Shown piece after piece: positions 23,889 through 30,590 of a stretch of DNA of 30,590 nucleotides. Both the position numbers and the translations under genes were made by a program. The notes beneath the pieces are model-generated. The model was not told where the DNA came from. It saw only the letters and a list, made by a program, of their open reading frames with translations, and ran no database searches. Within the stretch, counting starts at the first letter, position 1; each line of letters starts with the position of its first letter. This DNA comes from Bacteroidota bacterium (lineage in GTDB: Bacteria > Bacteroidota > Ignavibacteria > Ignavibacteriales > Ignavibacteriaceae): contig JAJYOQ010000004.1 of NCBI GenBank assembly GCA_021796135.1, positions 1 through 30,590 on the forward strand, read 5' to 3'.

Positions 23889-24152
23889 ATGCCTAAAGAC
23901 GAAAAAATAAAACTCGCAATTGAACTAATAAAATTTTTCTTGTACATCGTTACACTTATTATTTCCATCGCCTTTGCATTTAATTCTATGGACAAAAGAA
24001 TTTCCATCATCGAATCCGAAATGAAATACAAAGTCAACACCGCATTACTTTTAGAAAAGCTCGACCAAGTAAAAGACGACATCAACAAAAAAATCGAATC
24101 CGAAATCTCCCGTGTCTCCGTCCCGCCATTGTCGGGAAAAGTCAAAAAATAA
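23889..24152 (+). CDS. Small one-TM coiled-coil protein of the lysis cassette
   Basis: An 87-residue protein with ribosome-binding site GAGG at 23880-23883. One membrane segment (about 13-31: FFLYIVTLIISIAFAF) is followed by a coiled-coil stretch with heptads (ISIIESEMK, LLLEKLDQVKDDI). The last residues are coded by a short GC-rich palindrome TCCCG-ccattgt-CGGGA (24120-24136), unlike the AT-rich rest, so the end may have been shaped by a small repeat insertion. The function is unknown; it is placed in the lysis cassette by direction and spacing. Confidence 0.7.
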   Translation: MPKDEKIKLAIELIKFFLYIVTLIISIAFAFNSMDKRISIIESEMKYKVNTALLLEKLDQVKDDINKKIESEISRVSVPPLSGKVKK

Positions 24153-24278
24153 ATCTACCCTCCTATTCATATTGTTTGTATAATAAAAACTTAATAAATA
24201 TATTTTAACATGATTATTAATAATTACATCGTCTTAATAATTTGTGAAATTCAATTTTACCTTAATTGAGGGATTACC

Positions 24279-25502
24279 ATGACAAAAAAGAAAAATAATA
24301 TTCCGACCCTAGATAATAATTATACCTCTCTTATTAAAGATATCTCGTCAATACTCGAAACAGCAAGAAGAACATCTGCAAGAGCGGTTAATACAATTCT
24401 TACAGCAACATATTGGGAAGTAGGAAGAAGAATTGTTGAATATGAATACAAAGGCATGGACCGCTCCGAATATTATGGTGATCGTTTAATTGAAAATCTT
24501 GCAAATGATCTTACATCTAAATTTGGAAGAGGATTTGGTAAAAGCAATATCTTCTTGATGAAAAATTTTTACTCGTCGTACTCTGACATTTTCCATACAC
24601 TGTCTGGAAAATCTTCCGGAGATATTAACATTCAATATACACCACCCGATAAATCTATTATTGTCAATAACATTTTCCAGACATCGTCTGCACAATCTTT
24701 ATTATCTGAACTGTTAAAGTTATTTCCATTACCCTGGTCTCATTATGTTCGCCTATTATCTGTTAAAGATTCAGAAGCAAGAATGTTTTACGAATCCGAA
24801 GCACTCCGCAGTGGCTGGTCTGTTCGCCAGTTAGACAGACAAATCTCAACACAATTTTATGAACGGACACTGCTTTCTAAAAACAAATCAGCAATGCTTA
24901 AGAAAGGCGAAAAACCAATAGCCGGTGACATTGTTAGCGCTGAAGAAGAAATAAAGGATCCTTTTGTTTTAGAGTTCCTAGGTTTGAAAGACGAATACTC
25001 CGAAAGCGAATTGGAAGAAGCTTTAATAAAACATTTGGAAAATTTCTTGCTGGAACTCGGCGGAGACTTTGCATTTATAGGCCGGCAGAAAAGATTAAGA
25101 ATAGGAGGCACTTGGTATAAAGTCGATTTGCTTTTCTTTCATCGCAAACTAAAGTGTCTTGTTGTTATTGATTTGAAAGTAGGAAAATTTACGCACTCCG
25201 ACGCCGGTCAAATGCACATGTACTTAAACTATGCAAAAACACATTGGAGTAATAAAGATGAAAACCCCCCTGTTGGTTTGATACTTTGCGCTGAAAAGGA
25301 TTCCGCTGTTGCAAAGTACGCTTTGGAAGGACTGCCGAATAAAGTTCTTGCCGCTGAATACAAGCTAAACTTACCCGATGAAAAAATCCTTGCTAAAGAA
25401 GTTGAGCATACAAGAAAAATGTTAGTGGGTATCCATCCCGGCTCAAGTCTACTCAAATTTAAAATAAAAAAGCCCAATGATCGGGCGACCACCGGGACCT
25501 AA
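24279..25502 (+). CDS. DUF1016/YhcG-type PD-(D/E)xK nuclease
   Basis: A 407-residue protein starting after GAGGGAT. The N-terminal DUF1016 domain is recognised by TATYWEVGRRIVEYE, YYGDRLIENLANDL and FGRGFGKSNIFLMKNFY. The C-terminal PDDEXK nuclease shows FIGRQKRLRIGGTWYKVDLLFFHR (D283) and VVIDLKVGKF (D298, K300). YhcG-type proteins are widespread and often associated with restriction systems and mobile elements; their exact role is not settled. About 125 bases separate it from the lysis cassette, with a TATAAT at 24179-24184, so it may have its own promoter. The last ~11 residues (KKPNDRATTGT) are read through a GC-rich hairpin (GCCC...GGGC), as if the original end was displaced by a repeat. 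Confidence 0.92.
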   Translation: MTKKKNNIPTLDNNYTSLIKDISSILETARRTSARAVNTILTATYWEVGRRIVEYEYKGMDRSEYYGDRLIENLANDLTSKFGRGFGKSNIFLMKNFYSSYSDIFHTLSGKSSGDINIQYTPPDKSIIVNNIFQTSSAQSLLSELLKLFPLPWSHYVRLLSVKDSEARMFYESEALRSGWSVRQLDRQISTQFYERTLLSKNKSAMLKKGEKPIAGDIVSAEEEIKDPFVLEFLGLKDEYSESELEEALIKHLENFLLELGGDFAFIGRQKRLRIGGTWYKVDLLFFHRKLKCLVVIDLKVGKFTHSDAGQMHMYLNYAKTHWSNKDENPPVGLILCAEKDSAVAKYALEGLPNKVLAAEYKLNLPDEKILAKEVEHTRKMLVGIHPGSSLLKFKIKKPNDRATTGT

Positions 25503-25511
25503 CTCTTTTTC

Positions 25512-25539
25512 TTCAAAAGGCAGGGGAGAACCTTTTGAA
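25512..25539. terminator. Strong hairpin just after the DUF1016 gene
   Basis: TTCAAAAGG (25512-25520) pairs with CCTTTTGAA (25531-25539), with outer complementarity of ACTCTTT and AAAGAGT. The stem lies 10 bases after the stop codon, with a T-run on its left side. No T-run follows it on the plus strand, so its use as a terminator is uncertain. Confidence 0.4.
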
Positions 25540-25753
25540 AGAGTCATACCAAACTTAAATATTAGTCTGCTTTTTATCAAGGAATAAAAATCAATTAAGC
25601 AACTTTATTTTTCATAAATGTAAATTAATCATTTAATAAAACACTCTTTAGCACTGAAGAATATTCTCAAAGCTATCTGTTTTTACTAGGAAATTCATTA
25701 AATTAATTTCACCTTAATTTGAAGTAACCTATGCAAAAGAAAAAATATAACTA

Positions 25754-25918
25754 ATGGAAAAAGAAATTCTAAAGCCTCTCAAACTCGTTATTAGTATTGA
25801 TGAAGCTATCAAACGTATTGTAACAACGAGTACTCCTAAAATAAATCTTAATCATTATTCTTATATTTGGGATAGAGCCTTTCGCGAAGTTCCCCTGAAT
25901 ACTAAGCAAGAAACATAA
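25754..25918 (+). CDS. Small hypothetical protein, 54 residues
   Basis: ATG at 25754 opens a 54-codon frame ending in TAA (25916-25918). The start MEKEILKPLKLVISIDEAIK and the middle SYIWDRAFREVPL look protein-like, with balanced composition. It ends 18 bases before the next gene and runs in the same direction. No Shine-Dalgarno is seen. I do not recognise a family; its size and position would suit a small partner or antitoxin-like protein of the membrane protein that follows, but there is no direct evidence. Confidence 0.45.
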   Translation: MEKEILKPLKLVISIDEAIKRIVTTSTPKINLNHYSYIWDRAFREVPLNTKQET

Positions 25919-25936
25919 TTAATATGGATCTCAAAC

Positions 25937-26692
25937 ATGAATAATTTTTTTTCATTCTTTACCTTATTCGGTTTTTATATAACATTATTTGGAATCATTA
26001 GCGGCATCATCCTAACCTGGTTAAAAGAACATAATAATGTCTCAAATAAGCTCAAAAAATGGATATATATTCCATTTATTTGTGCTCTTATAGCGACTCC
26101 AGTAACAAAATGGGTAAACGACCAAATCTCTGAATTTAATAGACAGAAAATAATTTCATTACAAAGTGAATTAGATTCAACTAAAACTAATGTTGAAAGC
26201 CAATCAAAAAACGTTAATAAACTAAATGAAAAAATGGAATTAAATAAAAAAATTGCAAACGTCGTGGACAGCGCTCTTAATTTGAAATATGAAACTACCA
26301 AAACAAAACTTGATAGTGCAAAAGAAGAAATTGAAAAAATACAGGCACCACGCGTCATTTCCCCTAAACAAATAAATGAATTTGTCAATTTCTTGCAATT
26401 TAAACCCAAAGGTAAAATTATTATCGGCTCAGTCGATGAATTTGAACCAATGAATTTTGCCAACCAAATAAGAAACATGCTCATAAAAGCAGGATATTCG
26501 TGCGAAGGAGTAAACCCAATGATTGGCATGTCAGGCAAAGGCGTTATTTTGATGGTAAAAAATAAATATTCTAGTTTTAATGGAAGCGGATGGGTTCAAA
26601 AAGCATTTTTTTTAATCGGAATAGAGGTCGGCGCACAAACATTCAATGGTGTGGAAAAGAACGCTTTAATGATTTTTGTAGGCGAAAAATAA
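25937..26692 (+). CDS. Two-TM coiled-coil membrane protein with globular C-terminal domain
   Basis: A 251-residue protein. Two N-terminal hydrophobic segments (about 8-28 and 43-57) are followed by a long coiled coil (about 62-137, including SLQSELDSTKTNVESQSK) and a compact alpha/beta C-terminal domain (about 140-251: GKIIIGSVDEFEPMNFANQI, MLIKAGYSCEGVNPM). I have the impression of similar domains in unnamed proteins from diverse bacteria but do not know a name. Membrane anchoring with a cytosolic ligand-binding-like domain would suit a sensor or effector. It is the last convincing gene before the repeat-rich gap. Confidence 0.8.
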   Translation: MNNFFSFFTLFGFYITLFGIISGIILTWLKEHNNVSNKLKKWIYIPFICALIATPVTKWVNDQISEFNRQKIISLQSELDSTKTNVESQSKNVNKLNEKMELNKKIANVVDSALNLKYETTKTKLDSAKEEIEKIQAPRVISPKQINEFVNFLQFKPKGKIIIGSVDEFEPMNFANQIRNMLIKAGYSCEGVNPMIGMSGKGVILMVKNKYSSFNGSGWVQKAFFLIGIEVGAQTFNGVEKNALMIFVGEK

Positions 26693-26836
26693 ATATTTTT
26701 ATCTTTGTTGATAATTTCTCTACGTACCTTAATTTAGTACCAAAATGAATTGGCAATCTTATCGAAGTATTTTAGTCCTATTTATGATTAAGTATTTTAA
26801 TTATCCCGCAAATTTGAACTAACCTTTCCATTAAAT

Positions 26837-26923
26837 GGGGAAAATAACTTACTCCTTCGCTCCACTTCACTACACTCCGCTTCGTTCCGTTCTCGTTACG
26901 CTCAGTCGCAAGCTATTTTCCCC
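26837..26923. repeat. Inverted repeat with GGGGAAAATA arms
   Basis: GGGGAAAATA (26837-26846) is the exact complement of TATTTTCCCC (26914-26923). The 67-base interior is rich in CTTCGCTC, CGCTTCG and GCTCAGTC words. It resembles small non-coding palindromic elements. Confidence 0.6.
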
Positions 26924-27232
26924 GAATAGACAGAGCCGGCGCAACTTGCCGCTCCATTCGAAGACTCATTCCGCAGCAAGATGCTTAAGCACATCTCCAA
27001 ATTAAGACTCGTCATAGCTCCCGGCGGATGCAGACACTTAACTGATCTTTCTATCCTAGATTTCCCTTACTTCAGTTTGACTGTTCTATCTTAGATTCTC
27101 TTTACTTCGTGTCGCCCCGCCTTGCATTACAGCCTATTCGTGAAAGAAAACCCCCACATTGGTAGTGTCGTCGTTTTTTTTGTCATCATTATTGATAACT
27201 GATAATTGATAATTGAAAAACACCCGCTCAGT

Positions 27233-27261
27233 CACGATTTTTGCAAACCCAAAAAATCGTG
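27233..27261. repeat. Hairpin, copy A of a small repeat family
   Basis: CACGATTTTT (27233-27242) pairs with AAAAATCGTG (27252-27261). It is flanked by GCTCAGT on the left and CCTTCGCTC on the right; a diverged copy lies at 27915-27993. Confidence 0.6.
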
Positions 27262-27618
27262 CCTTCGCTCAGGTGAGCCGCCCATTTATTTTTTCCATTT
27301 TGTCCGGGTAAAAACAATAATGTTGCCAAAAAACATTGGTAGTCTTTTCTTTTTCTTTGTAGTTAATCATTGGATACTAAACCAGAATTCTGATAATTGA
27401 CTATAGAAGAATTTGCTTACGCAAATCTTAGAAGTTATAGGCGGGCGTCTAGTGCCGCCACGCCGGACTCTCGGAGAGTTATGGGGATATCCAATAATGA
27501 CACCAAAAATCCGTTTCCTTTTTCTTTAATTCAACATTCAAAATTAAGAATTCAAAATTCCTTCCCTCACTACACAAAAACAAAAAAAATATTTCCTTGT
27601 CAAACTTACTTAGCATGG

Positions 27619-27781
27619 GGAAGCGCAGTCACCGGAACTTACCCTTGGAAGCCAGATTTACATAAGGCATATTATAGTACAGACTAATCATCTTAACTTA
27701 CCCTTGTCTTTCTGTCCTGTCCTATAATATGGGCTTATGTAAACTCGGCACCGACCCTTATCACCGGCGTCTGACGCTGCT
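27619..27781. repeat. Large imperfect inverted repeat
   Basis: The core has two perfect stems: TTTACATAAG (27657-27666) with CTTATGTAAA (27734-27743), and ATATTATAG (27669-27677) with CTATAATAT (27722-27730). Weaker complementarity continues outward to about 27619 and 27781, including CCGG and GGCACC/GGAAGCC-type matches. The right part could fold as a long RNA hairpin. Confidence 0.6.
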
Positions 27782-27914
27782 CCGGGCACGGCTCCCGCTC
27801 TCGCCACGCCCTCCGCAGCTTCATTGGCGCAAGACAGAAACCCACCTCAGAAATGACCCTCCCGCCCGGTACAGATCCGTTGCAGAAAATAGTTATCTGC
27901 AGTAGTCTTTGTCA

Positions 27915-27993
27915 TGGTTTTTCTTATGCTTCACTCAGTCACAATTTTTGGAACAAAAAATTCTGCCTTCGTTCCGCATCCCCAAAAAAACCA
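27915..27993. repeat. Nested hairpin, copy B of a small repeat family
   Basis: Outer arms TGGTTTTT (27915-27922) and AAAAAACCA (27985-27993). Inner arms AATTTTT (27943-27949) and AAAAATT (27956-27962). The interior CTCAGTCAC...TGCCTTCG matches copy A at 27228-27267. Confidence 0.5.
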
Positions 27994-28126
27994 CGCCAAA
28001 GGCATAGTGCCCGATTATCTGATCTCCTTCTATTCCTCCTCCCCAAGTGAAATGATCCTTCCTCTGAACCATGAATATTTACCCAACCACAAATAAACCA
28101 CATTCTAAAAAAGTAACGATGCCTTC

Positions 28127-28283
28127 GCACATTAAAAGAATTGCGTTAAGAAATTTCACGAAGTGAAGCGTAAAGAGAAAATATGTTTGAGCCCGATTCC
28201 TACCTGCCTACCGGCAGGCATGTCGGGCGAGTTATTTTCTCTTAGCGTAACGTAGAGAAATTTTAGCAATTCTTTTTAAGTGC
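28127..28283. repeat. 157-bp long inverted repeat (MITE-like palindrome)
   Basis: Four successive perfect stem segments: AAAAGAATTGC (28134-28144) with GCAATTCTTTT (28266-28276); AGAGAAAATA (28174-28183) with TATTTTCTCT (28233-28242); GCCCGA (28191-28196) with TCGGGC (28223-28228); CCTGCC (28203-28208) with GGCAGG (28213-28218). The ends gcac and gtgc also pair. The structure is symmetrical and has no coding potential, as expected of a mobile palindromic element. Confidence 0.75.
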
Positions 28284-28298
28284 ATGTTCTGGCGCCTG

Positions 28299-28367
28299 CC
28301 CCGCAACCTATGCGGGGTTTCTTTTCTGGAGTTTACCCCGCACTTGATGCGGGGCCAAGAAAAGAAA
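28299..28367. repeat. Duplicated CCCCGCA/TGCGGGG hairpins in a larger stem
   Basis: Two hairpins with the same stem: CCCCGCA (28299-28305) with TGCGGGG (28311-28317), and CCCCGCA (28336-28342) with TGCGGGG (28348-28354). The first is followed by TTTCTTTTCTGG, which pairs with CCAAGAAAAGAAA (28355-28367) around the second hairpin. The first, with its T-rich tail, could also act as an intrinsic terminator. Confidence 0.65.
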
Positions 28368-28699
28368 GGTAATGAATATTTATTTGAAGTCTTGAACAAC
28401 CGTCAGTCCCACTAAACAGCGGCCCCACTTTATATTTATAGAATTATTTTGCAGATCAAATGGTAATTATTTAACTTAGTCCAAGAATTTATCGGGATAA
28501 CGTATTTGGCTTAAGATGAATACGAAAAATAAATGCAAGATTGATTTACTCGGGGAACAGCAGCAATGCTCACGCCATTAACAACTACCTTAAAGTGTTT
28601 CAGACATGTAATTTTCCGTTATGGAATTTCAAAGACAATTCAAACAAATAAAATTGCCTTATCACTTATTCTTTTCTTTAAAAAGGAAAGTTATTTTTT

Positions 28700-28706
28700 G
28701 AGGAGG
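28700..28706 (+). promoter_or_regulatory. Strong ribosome-binding site of the secreted-protein gene
   Basis: GAGGAGG five bases before the ATG at 28712. It is among the strongest Shine-Dalgarno sequences in the window and fixes the start. Confidence 0.7.
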
Positions 28707-28711
28707 ATACC

Positions 28712-30508
28712 ATGAAAAACAAATATGGTTCTTTATTAGCTGCGATTTTATTTATCGCGGTTCAAAACATAACAACCGCACAGGTAACAGCGTATTATTC
28801 CGCAGTTACAAAAGATACATCCGGACAAATTCTTCCCAATGTATATGTTCAAGCAACCGGCGCCGACCCTGTGTATTCAAATTTCAAGGGAGAGTTCCAG
28901 CTAAAATTTTATTCTTTGCTTTATGATTCCGCAAAAAGCACTACTTATGCGAACCTAACATTTACACGCCTCGTTTATGATACACTTCAAACTAAAATTT
29001 ATATTAATAACGGGGATAGTATTAAAGGTCCTGATATAATACTTACTCCTAAGCCTAAGCCGAAGACCGTCATGGTTTCCGGTAAAGTGGAATATGATAA
29101 TGGTAAGGCGTTCAATAATGCTTTCATCTGGTTACAGAATATAACCGAAGATAATTCCTACTCGACTCGCACCGACATTAATGGAAATTATTCTATTGCA
29201 GTTGATTCCGGAGCTTATTACCTGAATGCCTATGTTAGTTATGTTCAAGGAAACATGCTGACCAATCGCAGTCAGTATTACAACAATAAGCAGTCTTTTA
29301 ATGATGCTGATATTGCAGTATTTAGTAATGATACTTCAAATATAAATTTTATTTTCCCGACACTTACTTTTTGCAGCATTTCAGGCACCATTAGGGATGC
29401 GATAACATTAAAGCCGTTAAGCAATGTTTTTATTGCTGTAAATTCTTCAGAGAATCATGATTCGACTTTTATCGGGACAGATAAAAACGGAAATTATACT
29501 ATACAAGTTTTTGAGGGCAGCTATACTTTGTATGCCTATCAACCGGGATACATTTTTGAATATTACAAAGATGTTTATGACAGCTTCGACGCAACGCCTG
29601 TTATTGTAAATAAAGACAGTTCTAATGCAACCGGAATAGATTTTAATTTAACAAAACCCAATCCCGGGAGTAATTCAATATCCGGTTTAGTCGGCGATCC
29701 CGTTTGGCTTGCCGGAGTAGAAGTATATGCTATCCCCGCAAACGGCGGAACGTGGACAGGTACAAAATCGGGAAATGACGGAAGGTTTTTTATCGGGAAT
29801 CTTAAAAGCGGAAAATATGTTTTGTTATTTTATATGGATGGCTACAAGAGTCAATATTATGGCGACAGTCTTAATACGATTAATCTAACAGGCAATATGA
29901 GCGTTAACAATATATTTGTCATAATGGAAAAATTAAATTCCATTGGAGGAGAAATTTCCGGCGTCATAAAATCTAATTCCGATTCACCTTTAAGCGGAAC
30001 TTTATTAGTTGCGGTTGATTCATTAGGCGATACCGTTTCAACCAGCATTTCTAATTACAGCGGCTATTATAACATACCATCGCTCCTTAACGGACATTAT
30101 AGCGTCATCGCAAATAAAATTGGATATGAGAAAGTAACATACCCACAAAAAGTTGATATAAACTTAACAAGTAATCCAATCGTAACAGGAATTAATATAT
30201 CTATACTCCCTACCGGAGTAAATAACGGCATTAGCAATTTACCTAAAGCCTTTGCGCTTTATCAGAACTATCCCAACCCCTTTAATCCCTCAACAACAAT
30301 TCATTATGAAATACCGAACAGCGGTTTAGTTACTTTAAAAATATATGATGTATTAGGACGTGAGTCTGCAACGCTTGTCAATGAATATAAAACCATAGGG
30401 AAGTATGACGTAAAATTTAATGCAGCTAATCTTTCAAGCGGCGTTTACTTCTATCAATTAAGAGAAGGGAATTTTACAGCAGTTAAAAAGCTTTTGCTAT
30501 TAAAGTAA
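28712..30508 (+). CDS. Secreted carboxypeptidase-regulatory-like protein with type IX sorting domain
   Basis: A 598-residue protein. An N-terminal signal peptide (KNKYGSLLAAILFIAVQ, cleavage near TTAQ at about 20-24) is followed by several beta-rich modules with the pattern of carboxypeptidase-regulatory-like or prealbumin-like repeats (GKVEYDNGKAFNNAFI, SGTIRDAITLKPLSNVFI, SGLVGDPVWLAGVEVY, SGVIKSNSDSPLSGTLLV), each followed by a DxNGxYxI-type loop. The C-terminal ~85 residues form a type IX secretion sorting domain: YQNYPNPFNPSTTI, LKIYDVLGRE and SGVYFYQL. The protein would cross the outer membrane through the Por system and be surface-attached or released. It is a host-type gene with balanced codon use and marks the far side of the island. 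The exact function is unknown; cell-surface or matrix role is inferred. Confidence 0.93.
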   Translation: MKNKYGSLLAAILFIAVQNITTAQVTAYYSAVTKDTSGQILPNVYVQATGADPVYSNFKGEFQLKFYSLLYDSAKSTTYANLTFTRLVYDTLQTKIYINNGDSIKGPDIILTPKPKPKTVMVSGKVEYDNGKAFNNAFIWLQNITEDNSYSTRTDINGNYSIAVDSGAYYLNAYVSYVQGNMLTNRSQYYNNKQSFNDADIAVFSNDTSNINFIFPTLTFCSISGTIRDAITLKPLSNVFIAVNSSENHDSTFIGTDKNGNYTIQVFEGSYTLYAYQPGYIFEYYKDVYDSFDATPVIVNKDSSNATGIDFNLTKPNPGSNSISGLVGDPVWLAGVEVYAIPANGGTWTGTKSGNDGRFFIGNLKSGKYVLLFYMDGYKSQYYGDSLNTINLTGNMSVNNIFVIMEKLNSIGGEISGVIKSNSDSPLSGTLLVAVDSLGDTVSTSISNYSGYYNIPSLLNGHYSVIANKIGYEKVTYPQKVDINLTSNPIVTGINISILPTGVNNGISNLPKAFALYQNYPNPFNPSTTIHYEIPNSGLVTLKIYDVLGRESATLVNEYKTIGKYDVKFNAANLSSGVYFYQLREGNFTAVKKLLLLK

Positions 30509-30590
30509 AATTATTTATCAAATTATTACTATAATGGAACAATTATTCAAGATGAAAAAAAAGAGTTACGGGAGATAAAAAATTTTATTT

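Larger units (their letters stand above)
26693..28711. other. 2-kb intergenic region rich in inverted repeats, no convincing gene
   Basis: No ORF longer than about 96 codons is present, and those that exist translate to compositionally odd, arginine/serine- or phenylalanine-rich peptides over repeat sequence. The region is less AT-rich than the genes before it and contains at least five distinct inverted-repeat structures, direct repeats (27050-27073 and 27085-27108, period 35), and AT-rich stutters such as tgataattgataattg near 27200. Short words such as GCTCAGTC and CTTCGCTC recur. This looks like a pile-up of small palindromic or MITE-like elements at the edge of the defence island. Confidence 0.7.

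Noticed and set aside
22451..24152. Complete prophage
   Set aside because: Only lysis-type genes are present; no integrase, terminase, capsid, tail or repressor gene is found in the window.
25975..26538. 187-codon minus-strand ORF
   Set aside because: It is the antisense shadow of the membrane coiled-coil gene at 25937-26692, whose heptads and membrane segments are far more convincing.
27206..27687. Two short plus-strand ORFs (27206-27400 and 27397-27687)
   Set aside because: They cover hairpins and AT stutters, have odd composition and no ribosome-binding site; read as non-coding repeat sequence.
27853..28130. Overlapping ORFs on both strands near 27853-28130
   Set aside because: Three frames are open over the same repeat-rich stretch, which argues for chance; translations are Ser/Phe/Arg-rich and not protein-like.
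26693..28711. CRISPR array
   Set aside because: The repeats are palindromic, of different sequence and irregular spacing; no regular repeat-spacer pattern or cas gene.
30534..30578. Short ORF after the secreted-protein gene
   Set aside because: Only 14 codons, AT/Lys-rich, no ribosome-binding site; the last 82 bases of the window hold nothing I can support.

Overview
The window looks like chromosomal DNA of a low-GC member of the Bacteroidota/Chlorobiota/Ignavibacteriota group. The best taxonomic marker is the last gene (28712-30508). It encodes a secreted protein with carboxypeptidase-regulatory-like repeats and a C-terminal type IX secretion sorting domain opened by a NYPNPFNPST motif, as is common in Ignavibacteria. 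The assignment rests on this signature and base composition only. I see no tRNA, rRNA, CRISPR array, transposase or integrase.

From 1 to about 22.2 kb the window is a dense defence island, nearly all on the plus strand. It opens with a composite type I restriction-modification locus: a 5'-truncated hsdM, a SIR2-family gene with a zinc ribbon, a second hsdM, hsdS, an AbiEi-like/AbiEii-like toxin-antitoxin pair, hsdR and an Nmad2-domain gene (1-10208). The SIR2 gene overlaps both hsdM genes by ATGA, and the toxin-antitoxin pair sits inside the restriction operon just before hsdR. Next come a membrane/coiled-coil protein, a DNA methyltransferase translationally coupled to a GHKL-ATPase/PD-(D/E)xK nuclease fusion (a MutL/MORC-like restriction system), a small SANT-like DNA-binding protein, and a SLATT (2TM) plus SLOG gene pair.

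The most unusual unit is 16478-22191. A compact four-gene cassette encodes a HIT-family protein, a pyruvate-kinase-like protein lacking the usual C-terminal domain, a ThiL-like kinase with an altered substrate motif, and a 940-residue TIR-NACHT protein. The first three look like small-molecule enzymes; the last looks like an NAD-cleaving STAND sensor/effector. I do not recognise this combination as a described defence system and regard it as the best candidate for a new one.

From 22.4 to 24.2 kb lies a phage-type lysis cassette (holin-like, GH108 muramidase, two small membrane proteins) with no phage structural genes nearby. It is followed by a DUF1016/YhcG-type nuclease, a 54-codon small ORF and a two-TM coiled-coil protein. 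From 26.7 to 28.7 kb there is about 2 kb of apparently non-coding sequence packed with inverted repeats. This appears to mark the boundary between the island and the secreted-protein gene.

All family assignments are from reading motifs. No database search was possible.
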